Counted from the stretch's first letter, positions 37,729 to 46,935 are shown. The stretch: 64,000 nucleotides of DNA from Hominenteromicrobium mulieris (GCF_020687165.1 NZ_JAJEQC010000004.1); one strand, 5' to 3'. A program made the numbers and translations. The notes: a model not told the origin generated them from the sequence alone.

Positions 37729-39291
37729 ATGCCACAAGTACCAATTTGGGGTTGTGTTCTGATCGTACTGGCAGTCGCCGCTTTGTGCGGCGCTCTCGCT
37801 TTCTTTGCGGGTGTGAATCATCGAAAAAGAGAAGCGGAAGCTGCCATCGGTTCGGCAGAAGACGAAGCCAAGCGGATCATCAGCAACGCGATCAAAACGG
37901 CTGCCGCAAAGAAAAAGGAAGCCGTGCTCGAGGGCAAGGACGAAATTCATCGTCTGCGCAACGAGTCCGAACGCGAGATGAATGACCGCAGAAAAGAAAT
38001 TCAGCGCCAGGAGCGCCGCGTTTCCCAGAAGGAAGAATCTTTGGATAAAAAGATGGAAAATCTGGAATCCAAAGAAAACGCGGTCGAAAATAAGATGCGC
38101 AAGGCGGAGGAACGCCTGAAAGAGGCAGAATCCGTTAAGAAAAGTCAGATCGACATGTTGGAGAGGATCTCTTCCTTTACCGTGGACCAGGCAAAAGAGT
38201 ATTTGCTCAAGTTACTTGAGGATGATCTTGTGCATGAAAAGGCCATTAAAGTAATGGAGTATGAACAGCAGACGAAGGAAGAATGCGACAAGCTGGCAAG
38301 AGAGATCATTTCGGTCGCCATTCAGCGCTGCGCGGCGGATCACGTATCCGAAGCCGCCATCAGCGTCGTTCCGCTGCCCAACGATGAAATGAAGGGCAGA
38401 ATCATCGGCCGCGAAGGCCGTAACATCCGCGCCATTGAACAGCTTACCGGCGTGGATCTCATCATCGATGACACACCTGAAGCCATTACGCTTTCGAGCT
38501 TTGAGCCCGTAAGACGTGAAGTGGCAAGAATCGCCCTTGAAAAGCTGATCTCGGATGGCAGAATCCACCCGACCAGAATTGAGGAGACGATTGAGAAAGC
38601 CCGCCGCGAAGTGGATGCAACCATTAAAGCCGAGGGCGAACGCGCCGTGCTTGCTGCCGGCGTAAACGGCATTCACCATGAGCTTGTTAAGCTGCTTGGT
38701 CGGCTGCGTTACCGCACCAGCTATGGACAGAATGTCCTCAACCACTCTCTGGAAGTTTCTTACCTTGCCGGTATGATGGCTTCCGAACTGGGCCTTGACC
38801 CCACCATTGCAAGAAGAGCAGGTTTGCTGCATGATATCGGCAAAGCGCTCGACCACGAGATTGAAGGCTCCCATGTGGAGATCGGCGTGGATGTTGCAAG
38901 AAAGTACAAGGAAAGCGAAGCCGTTATCCACGCAATTGCCGCACACCACGGCGACATTGAAGCGAAAACGGTCATTGCCTGCCTGGTGCAGGCAGCCGAC
39001 GCCATCTCGGCAGCACGCCCCGGCGCGCGCCGCGAGAACATCGAAAACTATATCAAACGTCTCGAAAAGCTCGAGGCCGTGGCTGCATCGTTTGACGGTG
39101 TGGATCGCTGCTACGCCATTCAGGCCGGCCGCGAGATCCGCGTCATGGTAAAGCCCGAAGTGATCAACGATGAGAAAATGACGCTGCTCGCCCGCGACAT
39201 CTGCAAGAAGATTGAGGAAGACCTCGAATATCCGGGTCAGATTAAGGTCAACATGATCCGTGAAAGCAGAGCGGTCGATTTCGCGAAATAA
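37729..39291 (+). CDS. rny: Ribonuclease Y
   Basis: 520 residues. An N-terminal membrane anchor (IWGCVLIVLAVAALCGALAFF) is followed by a long coiled coil (about residues 30-200). The KH domain contains GRIIGREGRNIRAIEQLTGVD (partly quoted), and the HD domain HDIGKALDHEIEGSHVEIG carries the catalytic His-Asp pair. It is the membrane-bound endonuclease that initiates mRNA decay in Firmicutes. GAAGGAGGTG precedes the start. A terminator follows. Confidence 0.98.
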   Translation: MPQVPIWGCVLIVLAVAALCGALAFFAGVNHRKREAEAAIGSAEDEAKRIISNAIKTAAAKKKEAVLEGKDEIHRLRNESEREMNDRRKEIQRQERRVSQKEESLDKKMENLESKENAVENKMRKAEERLKEAESVKKSQIDMLERISSFTVDQAKEYLLKLLEDDLVHEKAIKVMEYEQQTKEECDKLAREIISVAIQRCAADHVSEAAISVVPLPNDEMKGRIIGREGRNIRAIEQLTGVDLIIDDTPEAITLSSFEPVRREVARIALEKLISDGRIHPTRIEETIEKARREVDATIKAEGERAVLAAGVNGIHHELVKLLGRLRYRTSYGQNVLNHSLEVSYLAGMMASELGLDPTIARRAGLLHDIGKALDHEIEGSHVEIGVDVARKYKESEAVIHAIAAHHGDIEAKTVIACLVQAADAISAARPGARRENIENYIKRLEKLEAVAASFDGVDRCYAIQAGREIRVMVKPEVINDEKMTLLARDICKKIEEDLEYPGQIKVNMIRESRAVDFAK

Positions 39292-39327
39292 CATAGTTCG
39301 TCACAACGCTCAACCGAATCACAAGCA

Positions 39328-39360
39328 AAGCCCTCCGGGAGGAATCTCGGAGGGCTTTTG
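39328..39360 (+). terminator. Terminator after rny
   Basis: AAGCCCTCCG...CGGAGGGCTT stem followed by TTG-TTATG. The remaining 230 bases to the end of spo0A hold no gene or clear signal. Confidence 0.8.
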
Positions 39361-39594
39361 TTATGTAAAACCGCGCGTCGGTAGGTTCTCCCCCGCCTCG
39401 GCACACGATTTTACTGTAAAAAAAGCAACACCTCTTACCCTGCCGACAAGATCAAACATAAATGCTCGGATTTTCGGTGCTACGGTCAAAAGGCGTTGCT
39501 TTGCAAAATACAATTTTAATTATGTGCTGAAATTTGTGTTAGCTTTGACAAACGGATCACACAAAATATGTGTAAAAAATTCACATTTTGTCGA

Positions 39595-40353
39595 TTAAGA
39601 CGCATTATCCATCTGCAAACACAGTTTATCGGAAATCATGGCGATGAACTCGCTGTTCGTGGGCTTGCCCCGCGTATTGTGAATGGTGTAACCGAAATAC
39701 GAATTCAACACATCCACATCACCGCGATCCCAAGCGACTTCGATCGCATGGCGAATGGCGCGTTCCACACGGGAGCTCGTGGTCTCGTACTGCTTTGCCA
39801 CACTCGGATAAAGCTGTTTTGTCACCGCATTGATAATCTCCGGGTCTTCGATGGCCATGATGATGGAATCCCGAAGATAGTGGTATCCCTTAATGTGGGC
39901 CGGCACGCCAATCTGATGCAGAATCTCCGTGACCTGAATGCGCAGGTCGCTGCGGCTGGTGCCGTTTGACGGATGCTGTGCCGCACCGGCCAACGTAAAG
40001 ATACGGTCGATGATCTCTGTTTTACTGAACGGCTGGATGGCGTAATAATCTGCGCCGGCCTCCATGATCTGCCGCTCCAAAGCGTTTGAGGAATGCGCTG
40101 CCGTGATGATGAACACCGGCTTTGGCAGTCCCTCGGCCTTCACAGCGTGCATAACGCCCAGTGCATCTACGCCCGCCATAAAGAGATCCATTACGACCAC
40201 ATCCGGTTTTTCATCCCGTATTTTGGTCAGTAGCGCTGTTCCGTTCCTGTTTACGGTCACAACCTGTGCACCCCGCGAAGCCAATGCGTCGGTGTTTTCA
40301 CGGCTCCATTCGCCGTCATCCGCACAAATGATGACCTTTATTTGCTTTTCCAT
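39595..40353 (-). CDS. spo0A: Sporulation master regulator Spo0A
   Basis: 252 residues. The receiver domain has acidic pair D12-D13 and phospho-acceptor D56 (VVVMDLF), and the conserved Thr in FIITAAHSS. The usual Lys of the KPF motif is Gln here (YYAIQPFSK), which is unusual for a phosphorylated receiver. The C-terminal effector domain keeps the DNA-recognition segment TTSSRVERAIRHAIEVAW. Phosphorylated Spo0A binds TGTCGAA boxes to start sporulation. AGGAGG precedes the start. spoIVB lies upstream, the conserved Clostridia/Bacilli order. Confidence 0.97.
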   Translation of the reverse strand: MEKQIKVIICADDGEWSRENTDALASRGAQVVTVNRNGTALLTKIRDEKPDVVVMDLFMAGVDALGVMHAVKAEGLPKPVFIITAAHSSNALERQIMEAGADYYAIQPFSKTEIIDRIFTLAGAAQHPSNGTSRSDLRIQVTEILHQIGVPAHIKGYHYLRDSIIMAIEDPEIINAVTKQLYPSVAKQYETTSSRVERAIRHAIEVAWDRGDVDVLNSYFGYTIHNTRGKPTNSEFIAMISDKLCLQMDNAS

Positions 40354-40514
40354 GGCTTACCTCCTGCGTGATTTAAATTGTGAACAAATTTTACCATATC
40401 ATACACGCTATTTCAAGAGGGTAAATGAAATTTCTTTAATTTATTTGTTTTCTAACAAAAATATGGATCTTGATTTTGTTAGCTTTCATCACGGTTTCGG
40501 TTGATACACTTCTA

Positions 40515-40525
40515 ATTTCGACAAA
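40515..40525 (-). promoter_or_regulatory. 0A box in the spo0A promoter region
   Basis: Minus-strand TTTGTCGAAAT, a perfect match to the Spo0A binding consensus, 162 bases before spo0A. It suggests autoregulation. The flanking 40354-40705 gap holds no gene. Confidence 0.6.
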
Positions 40526-40705
40526 AATCAGCAGATAATCAAATATTTTTATTACAGCCAATATCCCGGCGAGTTTCTTACCAAAAAGATGTATAAAACA
40601 GAACGAAAACCGATTCTGTAAGATTGTGTCATACCTTCTGTGAGAAATATGACAATGCGGCGCGAAAAAGGGACGCGTGCGCCGCAGCCCACCGTCCCCC
40701 TCGTC

Positions 40706-41827
40706 TTAATTTTCGTTCAGGTTTTCGAGCATCGTTTCGGCAAAAATGCCATAGCCGCGTGTAGCATCATCTACGAAAACATGCGTCACCGCACCGACCA
40801 GCTTACCGTCCTGCAAAATGGGGCAACCGCTCATGCCCTGCACAATGCCGCCGGTACGGGCAAGTAGCTCCGGATCGGTCACGTGCAGCACAAGGGTGCG
40901 TGTTTCCTGCTTGCCGTCTGTGCTGACGCGCTCAAGCTCCGCATCAAACAGCCGCATACCCTCATCGTCGATCGTGGCGGCGATCTGTACGGCACCTGTA
41001 TGCACATTTCCGCGCGGCAGCACCTCTACGGTCTCGCCCTCGTGCGGTGCGGAGAGTTTGCCGTAAAGCCCAAACTGCGTGTTCTGCGTCAGCGTGCCAA
41101 GGCTCTTGCCGCCCGTAAAATACCCGCGCAGGCGGCCCGGCCGACCGCTGCTGCCGCGCTCGATGCCGCAGACGGAAACGGCAGCCGGCTCGCCGCTGCG
41201 GATCTCCAAAACATTGCGCGTGTCGGCATCGCAAATGCCGTGGCCGAGCGCGCCGAACGCTTTGCCGTCTTCGGTGTAAAACGTCACGGTGCCGATGCCC
41301 GCAGCGCTGTCCCGCACCCACATGCCCGCTTTGTACGAGCCCTCGCACAAAACGGAAGTAACCTGCGCCGTGAACGTTTCCGTGCCGCGCCGCAGCGTGA
41401 GCGTGTTCGTTTCATTTTCGGAAAGCACAGCGGAAAGCGCAGCGTTCGTCTCTACGTTATTGCCGTTTACGGAAAGGATATAATCGCCGGGCTGAATGCC
41501 GGCTTCGCTTGCAGGGCATTTTAAGCCACCGTCTGCATAAATTTCCGAAAGTGCGGCAACAATAACGCCGTCCGAAAAAAGTTTTATGCCGAAAACATCG
41601 CCGCCAAGCTGCACGGTGCGCACCGTTTCTGTCTTTGCCGTGATATGGGAAGCAGAAACGGCGTGCGCCGCTGCGTTTTCCGGCAGCGGCAGGCCGATGA
41701 GCCCGCACACGGAAAGCATCAGTAAAGCCGCCGTGCCCACGCTTGCCGCAAATGTGCGGATGCCCTCAAAAAGCGAGATGTCGCGTCGTTTTGGGGCGTG
41801 CGGTTGCGGTTCATTTTCAAAATTCAA
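40706..41827 (-). CDS. spoIVB: SpoIVB peptidase (S55)
   Basis: 373 residues from a TTG start after AAGGAG. An N-terminal membrane segment (FAASVGTAALLMLSVCGLIG) leads to a PDZ domain (about residues 90-165, ASEAGIQPGDYILSVNG) and the SpoIVB peptidase domain with GALGHGICD (catalytic His) and VQGMSGCPILQDGKLVGAVTHV (catalytic Ser in GMSG; quoted parts only). In Bacillus this forespore serine protease is secreted between the membranes and triggers SpoIVFB and sigma-K activation. It lies directly before spo0A. Confidence 0.95.
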   Translation of the reverse strand: MNFENEPQPHAPKRRDISLFEGIRTFAASVGTAALLMLSVCGLIGLPLPENAAAHAVSASHITAKTETVRTVQLGGDVFGIKLFSDGVIVAALSEIYADGGLKCPASEAGIQPGDYILSVNGNNVETNAALSAVLSENETNTLTLRRGTETFTAQVTSVLCEGSYKAGMWVRDSAAGIGTVTFYTEDGKAFGALGHGICDADTRNVLEIRSGEPAAVSVCGIERGSSGRPGRLRGYFTGGKSLGTLTQNTQFGLYGKLSAPHEGETVEVLPRGNVHTGAVQIAATIDDEGMRLFDAELERVSTDGKQETRTLVLHVTDPELLARTGGIVQGMSGCPILQDGKLVGAVTHVFVDDATRGYGIFAETMLENLNEN

Positions 41828-42313
41828 GTCTTCTCATCTCCTTGCAGAAAAATTCAGAAAGCTCAAACGAGCCTTCTGTTTTTACTTTTCCACGCGGAGA
41901 GAAAAGTATTTGCGGCAATTAAAAACACCTTTGCACAACGAAGGAAATCGTTACGCAAAGGCGATCGTTTTTGGTCTGCCGCACTGCCGGGCTCGCAGCA
42001 CCCGGCAGAGGACAGTGGGGTAAAAAATAGGGGTAATATCGGAAGAAACGAACTGTTTCCGATTTTCGGCTCCGCGCAAACGCTGTGGGGAAGCAGCGCC
42101 CGGCTATCGACCCGGTGCGGAACGTTTTAAAGAAATGAAGGAAGTAAAAAATGAAGAAGTTTGTAACTCATTCGGCTCTCTCTTGTTCCTCCTGAGTACA
42201 TTACGTAGTATAGAGGAAGAATATGAAAACGAAATTGATATTTCGTGAAAAAAAGAGGAAGTTTTTTTGAAAAACATGTGAACAAAAAAGGCCGCATACT
42301 CCACAAATTTAGA
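41828..42313. other. Gene-free intergenic region with strong hairpins
   Basis: Nearly 500 bases between spoIVB and the cspA-like promoter. I see hairpins at 41931-41962 (CTTTGC...GCAAAG with AACGA/TCGTT) and near 41983-42007 (GCCGGG/CCCGGC), then an A-rich stretch with two tiny frames (14 codons at 42151, 15 codons at 42223) that each follow a GGAAG-like site. No gene is convincing. Confidence 0.5.
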
Positions 42314-42342
42314 TTGACTTTCGGCGGAAAAGCTGTTATACT
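42314..42342 (+). promoter_or_regulatory. Promoter of the cold-shock gene
   Basis: -35 TTGACT (42314-42319) and -10 TATACT (42337-42342), spacer 17. It gives a leader of about 130 bases, typical of csp mRNAs. Confidence 0.75.
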
Positions 42343-42477
42343 TTGGATAGTGTAATAAACAATGTCAATGTCTCACAGGTTTTCTTTGTAAGTCATTCTT
42401 TGGGTGGTTTACAGGACCTGTGTTTTTTTGTATGGCGTTTACGAACACAATTTTTATTTTTATATGGAGGTACCACA

Positions 42478-42687
42478 ATGAACAACGGTACAGTCAAATG
42501 GTTTAACGCAGAAAAGGGCTACGGCTTCATTTCCAACGATGAGGGCGGCGAGGACGTATTCGTACATTTCTCCGCAATTCAGGGCGACGGCTTCAAGACG
42601 CTGAACGAAGGCCAGAAGGTCACCTTTGAGACCGAGACCGACCCGAAGAACGGCAAGCTCCGCGCAGCAAATGTCGTAAAGCTCTAA
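42478..42687 (+). CDS. Cold-shock protein (CspA family)
   Basis: 69 residues. NGTVKWFNAEKGYGFI (RNP1) and DVFVHFSAI (RNP2) mark the cold-shock beta-barrel that binds single-stranded RNA and DNA and melts mRNA structure. GGAGG precedes the start; the apparent 45-residue upstream extension is the leader. Monocistronic with promoter and terminator, and a long 5' leader that may be temperature-responsive. Confidence 0.97.
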   Translation: MNNGTVKWFNAEKGYGFISNDEGGEDVFVHFSAIQGDGFKTLNEGQKVTFETETDPKNGKLRAANVVKL

Positions 42688-42714
42688 TTGTAAATTAGAA
42701 CAGCGAGATAAGAG

Positions 42715-42750
42715 GCACCTGTGATTGATTTCACCGGTGCTTTTTTTTTT
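42715..42750 (+). terminator. Terminator after the cold-shock gene
   Basis: GCACC-TGTGA...TTCA-CCGGTGC stem followed by ten T. Confidence 0.85.
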
Positions 42751-42802
42751 GTATAAGCTTCGCTTTTCGGCGCACAATACTGTGGGAAGGAAGGGATGCC
42801 AA

Positions 42803-43045
42803 ATGCAAAAGAAAAACGAAAAGAAGTTCACCCACGGCGAGCATGTGACGATTTACCCTGATACGCCGGAGAGCGTCGCAAGCGCTACGGAGTGCACCGG
42901 CCTCATGCCCACGCCGCCGCAAAACGACGCGGAGTTTACGTCGTACCAAGACCTGCACAGCATGGAGATCCCCAAAAAGCTCCCCGGCAAGCGAAACTTC
43001 GAGCTTGGCGTGTACGACGATAAGCCGGAAGACATTCAGTTATAA
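42803..43045 (+). CDS. Small conserved protein of unknown function
   Basis: 80 residues, starting MQKKNEKKFTHGE after GGAAGGAAGGG. There is no membrane segment. The central YPDTPESVASATECTGLMPTPP contains a single Cys and Pro-rich turns that I recall as conserved in small uncharacterised Firmicutes proteins. The tail is acidic. No function can be assigned. It follows the cold-shock terminator; no promoter of its own is obvious. Confidence 0.8.
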   Translation: MQKKNEKKFTHGEHVTIYPDTPESVASATECTGLMPTPPQNDAEFTSYQDLHSMEIPKKLPGKRNFELGVYDDKPEDIQL

Positions 43046-43095
43046 AAAGTCAGCCTCATCGGTCGGATTCGGCGCGATGAGGCTGGTTACTTTTT
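43044..43095. terminator. Bidirectional terminator between the small protein gene and the ABC pair
   Basis: CAGCCTCATC...GATGAGGCTG stem with T runs on both strands. Confidence 0.8.
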
Positions 43096-43114
43096 AGCTT
43101 TATATTCGCTTGTT

Positions 43115-44884
43115 TTACTCTTCCAGCTGTGCGGTATAAAGCTGGTAGTAGTGGCCCTTCTGTTCCATGAGCTCGTCGTGGCTGCCGCTTTCGGCAATGC
43201 CCTTATTCGAGATGTACAAGATGCGGTCACAATTTTTGATGGTGGATAGGCGGTGCGCGATGATGAAGCTTGTTCTGCCCTTTAAAAGCGCCTGCAGGCC
43301 TTCCTGCAAAAGGCGCTCGGTCTTCGCATCAATGGAGGACGTGGCTTCGTCCAGCACGAGAATCTTCGGGTCGGACAGCAGCGTTCTTGCAAACGCAATA
43401 AGCTGCTTTTGGCCCTGCGAGAGGCGCGAGCCGCGCTCGTTTACCTGCGTATAGTAGCCATCCGGCATTTCGCTGATGAACTCATGCGCACGCACGGTCT
43501 TTGCAGCGGCGATGATCTCCTCATCCGTGGCGTCCAAGCGGCCGTAGCGGATGTTATCCATGATGGTGCCGGAGAAAATGAAGCTGTCCTGCAGCATGAT
43601 GCCCATTTGCGCGCGCAGCGAGTGCAGCGTCACCTTGGAGATGTCGTGCCCATCGACGAGCACCCGGCCGGAATTGATGTTGTAGAAACGCGAGATGAGG
43701 TTGACAACCGTCGTTTTGCCGGCACCCGTGGGGCCGACAAGCGCGATGGACTCGCCCGCTTTCACATCGAGATTGAAGTGCTCCAGAACGTTGATGGAGC
43801 CGTCGTAAGAGAATGTCACGTCGTCGAACGTCACGTCGCCCTTAATCGGCGGCAGCTCCGTTGCGTCCGGCGCGTCATCGACAAGCACGGGCTCATCGAT
43901 CATCTCGAAGATACGCTCCAGATACGCCACGGCGTTGATGAACGTGTTGTAGAGGTTGGAAAGCTGCAAAATCGGCTGCCAGAAGCGCCACGCATACGCG
44001 GAAATGGCGATGAGCGTACCGATTTGCACGGCGGGACCCAAAAGCGAGAAGCCCACAAGGTACATAGCGCCAACGACCCATGTGGAGATGTTGTTGACGG
44101 AAAACCACACGAGGTTCGAGGTGTACTGCGCCTTCATCCAGCTTTTGTACATTTTGGTGTTAAGATTGTTGTAGATCTTCGCATTTTCCTCTTCACGCGT
44201 GAACGCCTGCGTGATCTTCATACCGTCAAGGCTCTCGTGCAGGTAGGCGTTGAGGTTGGAGCTCTTATTGGAAACATCCTGCCAAGCGCGGCGCTGTGCA
44301 GGCTTGATGACGAGCACAATGATGAGGAACAGCGGAATGCCCGCCATGACGACGAGCGAGAGCCTGACATCGCACATGAACATGAACACGGCGATGAGAA
44401 TGAGGTTGAAAATTTCGAGAATGAAATTGATGATGCCGTTGGAAAGCGCATCGGAAACAGAGTTCACGTAGTTGATGACACGCGTCAGAATTTTGCCGTG
44501 CGGGCGGTCGTCGTAGAACTGGAACGAAAGCCGCTGCAAATGCTCAAAGAGATCCTTGCGGATGTCGTAGATGATGGCCTGCCCCACCACCGTCATGTAG
44601 CGTGAGCGCTTGACGGAAAAGAAAATGGAAAGCAGAATGGATAAGAGCATGATGCCTGCCAGAATGAACAGCATTTTATAATCGCGGTTCGGCACGGCGA
44701 CGTTCAGGGCGGTCTCGATGAGCTTAGGACCTACAAGCGCACACGCGGCGGAAATGGCGGAGAAAACGAGCGATAAGATCATTTTCTGTTTGTGCCGCTT
44801 GATATACACGCCTGCACGCAGCAAGTGTTTGATATTAAATGGGGTTTCCAGCGTTTCGTCAACGTCAAAACGGTTTCTTGCCAT
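43115..44884 (-). CDS. ABC exporter, permease-ATPase fusion (catalytic half)
   Basis: 589 residues: about six membrane helices (to residue 320), then an ATPase domain with Walker A GPTGAGKTT, signature LSQGQ, and Walker B ILVLDEATSSID with the catalytic Glu intact. The start ATG shares one base with the stop of the upstream exporter gene (TAATG). Together they form a heterodimeric exporter of the LmrCD/BmrCD type, where this subunit supplies the competent site. Substrate unknown. Confidence 0.94.
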   Translation of the reverse strand: MARNRFDVDETLETPFNIKHLLRAGVYIKRHKQKMILSLVFSAISAACALVGPKLIETALNVAVPNRDYKMLFILAGIMLLSILLSIFFSVKRSRYMTVVGQAIIYDIRKDLFEHLQRLSFQFYDDRPHGKILTRVINYVNSVSDALSNGIINFILEIFNLILIAVFMFMCDVRLSLVVMAGIPLFLIIVLVIKPAQRRAWQDVSNKSSNLNAYLHESLDGMKITQAFTREEENAKIYNNLNTKMYKSWMKAQYTSNLVWFSVNNISTWVVGAMYLVGFSLLGPAVQIGTLIAISAYAWRFWQPILQLSNLYNTFINAVAYLERIFEMIDEPVLVDDAPDATELPPIKGDVTFDDVTFSYDGSINVLEHFNLDVKAGESIALVGPTGAGKTTVVNLISRFYNINSGRVLVDGHDISKVTLHSLRAQMGIMLQDSFIFSGTIMDNIRYGRLDATDEEIIAAAKTVRAHEFISEMPDGYYTQVNERGSRLSQGQKQLIAFARTLLSDPKILVLDEATSSIDAKTERLLQEGLQALLKGRTSFIIAHRLSTIKNCDRILYISNKGIAESGSHDELMEQKGHYYQLYTAQLEE

Positions 44885-46656
44885 TACGCAGCACCCCCTT
44901 TCTTTTCACCGGCAATGCCGTTTTGCAGTTCATAAACCTCGCGGTAATAGCCCGGGCGGGAAATGAGCTCTTCGTGCGTGCCGACATCCACAACGCGGCC
45001 CTTATCAAGGATCACGATGCGGTCTGCGCGCTTCGTGGTGGAAATACGCTGCGCGACAATGATCTTCGTGCAGTCGAAATCAAGGTGCGCAAGCTGGTCT
45101 TGAATATATTTTTCGGTCTCCATATCCACGGCGGAGGTGGTGTCGTCCAGAATGAGAATAGACGGCTTAATGGCGAGGGCGCGCGCCAGCGCGATACGCT
45201 GCTTCTGACCGCCGGAAAGGCCGGTGCCGCGCTCGCCGATGACCGTATCAAAGCCTTCGGGCAGCTTATCAACGAAATCGACGCAGGCGATCTTTGCGAA
45301 GCGCTTCACATCGTCCTCGGACATTTCGGGGTCGCCGTAGGCAATGTTGCCGTCTACGGTATCGGAGAACAGGAACACGTCCTGCGTGGCGATGCCGACG
45401 GAGCCGCGCAGCTTTTTGAGATCATACATACCGACAGGCGTGCCGTCCACGGAGACGGTACCGCCGGATACATCCGAAAAGCGCGGGATAAGGCTGATAA
45501 GCGACGTTTTGCCGCAGCCGGTTGGTCCCATGATGGCGATGGTCTCGCCGGGTTTGATGTCAAGATTGATGTCGTGCAGAACCTCTGTGCCGTTGCGCTT
45601 TAAGGTTACGTGGTCAAACTTCACGGCGCCCTGCACGCGGCCTTCCTTCTTCACGGCATCCTGACGTGTGACGATGGTGGAGCGCGCGTAGTAGAGCTCG
45701 ACAATCTTCGACGCAGAGGCAAAGAAACGCTGCAGGTCGTTGATGAGCATACCGAGCGTGCTCATCGGGTTCGTCAGCGTCCAGCACAGCGAGTTAAAGA
45801 GTGCAAACGTGCCGATTGAAATGCGGCCCATGATGAGGAACGAGCCGCCGACGAGCAGAACGGCGATGGAAAGCGACTGCGAAAAACCATCGATATACGG
45901 CGAGAATTTGAACCACAGCAGCGACGCTTTGAGGTTCGCTTTGCGGTAATCCTCGTTTTTCTTATCAAACTGCTCGATCTCGTAGTCTTCGCGAGCAAAG
46001 GCTTTAACGACACGGTTGCCGGCGATGTTCTCCTGCGCGGCGGTGTTCATGCGCGAAAGGCGCTCGCGCAGGTCGACATACAGCGGGTGCACCTGCTTTG
46101 CGAAAACCTTCGTCAGGATGAAAATAATCGGCGTTACGGCCAGCATGGCAAGCGCGAACAGCCAGTCCACACAAAGGAATGTGATGGATGTGGTGAGAAA
46201 CAGCACCACGCAGTCGATGATCATGCGGATGACATAGCACGTAGTGTGGCGCACCATGTCAAGGTCGCCGGTCAGGCGGGTCATCAGATCGCCGGTGCGG
46301 TTCTTTGAGAAGAATGAGCTATCCTGCGCCTGCATGTTTGCGTACAGATCGCGGCGCAGTTTAAAGAGCAGCTTTTGCGAGCACGTCTCGTACGTCATGA
46401 CCGAAAGATAGTTAAAGCACATTCTGAACATCGTGAAACCGATCAGAATGGAGACGAGCACAACGAGCCGATGCCAAAGCTCCGGCGTAGTGCCCTGCCC
46501 CTCTTTTACCGGCGTAAATACGGTGTCCATGATCTGCGCGGTCAAAACCGAGTTGACCAGCGCCATCATAGAAAGAACCGCGGTAGAGCACAGCGCGAAA
46601 ACATATCGCTTTCGGCAGCCTTCCAGGTTTTTCCAAACCCATTTCAGCTGAAACAT
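44884..46656 (-). CDS. ABC exporter, permease-ATPase fusion (degenerate half)
   Basis: 590 residues from MFQLKWVWKN (GGAAAGGGAAC upstream); a longer frame crosses the operator repeat. Six helices are followed by an ATPase domain with Walker A GPTGCGKTS, signature LSGGQ, and Walker B ILILDDTTSAVD. The residue after the Walker B Asp is Asp instead of Glu, the usual sign of the non-catalytic member of a heterodimer. Translationally coupled to the next gene. A tandem TGTACC/GGTACA palindrome lies upstream. Confidence 0.93.
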   Translation of the reverse strand: MFQLKWVWKNLEGCRKRYVFALCSTAVLSMMALVNSVLTAQIMDTVFTPVKEGQGTTPELWHRLVVLVSILIGFTMFRMCFNYLSVMTYETCSQKLLFKLRRDLYANMQAQDSSFFSKNRTGDLMTRLTGDLDMVRHTTCYVIRMIIDCVVLFLTTSITFLCVDWLFALAMLAVTPIIFILTKVFAKQVHPLYVDLRERLSRMNTAAQENIAGNRVVKAFAREDYEIEQFDKKNEDYRKANLKASLLWFKFSPYIDGFSQSLSIAVLLVGGSFLIMGRISIGTFALFNSLCWTLTNPMSTLGMLINDLQRFFASASKIVELYYARSTIVTRQDAVKKEGRVQGAVKFDHVTLKRNGTEVLHDINLDIKPGETIAIMGPTGCGKTSLISLIPRFSDVSGGTVSVDGTPVGMYDLKKLRGSVGIATQDVFLFSDTVDGNIAYGDPEMSEDDVKRFAKIACVDFVDKLPEGFDTVIGERGTGLSGGQKQRIALARALAIKPSILILDDTTSAVDMETEKYIQDQLAHLDFDCTKIIVAQRISTTKRADRIVILDKGRVVDVGTHEELISRPGYYREVYELQNGIAGEKKGGAA

Positions 46657-46694
46657 AGCGTTCCCTTTCCTTTCAATGCATATCCTGCTTTCTC

Positions 46695-46726
46695 TGTACC
46701 CTTGGTACAGTTGTACCTTTGGTACA
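46695..46726 (-). promoter_or_regulatory. Tandem palindromic operator before the ABC exporter pair
   Basis: Two 15-base palindromes, TGTACCCTTGGTACA (46695-46709) and TGTACCTTTGGTACA (46712-46726), repeated with a 17-base period. Their junction contains TACAGTTGTA, which fits the CopY/BlaI-type TACA-N2-TGTA box. It lies 39 bases before the start codon. No regulator gene is adjacent. Confidence 0.6.
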
Positions 46727-46895
46727 GTCCGCACCGTACGTGCGGTTTCCTCCTCAGGCGCATGGAATATTTACGCAGAAACACTTCATACGCTTGTTTA
46801 AACTATTATAACTGTATTCTGTTAAAATGGAACCCTTTTTCGCGATTTTCTCTCCGTGAGAACAAACAAACTTTGGTTGAGATTTTTAGGCAATA

Positions 46896-46935
46896 AAACA
46901 ACCCCGCAAATCGGATTTTTCATCCGTTTGCGGGG
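46896..46935 (-). terminator. Terminator after the aldose-epimerase gene
   Basis: Minus-strand CCCCGCAAACGGAT...ATCCGATTTGCGGGG stem followed by TTGTTTTATT. Confidence 0.85.

Noticed and set aside
38978..39600. Second gene or ncRNA in the rny-spo0A gap
   Set aside because: After the rny terminator no promoter, hairpin or ribosome-site-linked frame was convincing.
42151..42270. Two tiny frames of 14 and 15 codons with GGAAG-like sites
   Set aside because: Too short and without known homologues or a clear promoter. They are kept only as part of the gene-free region note.
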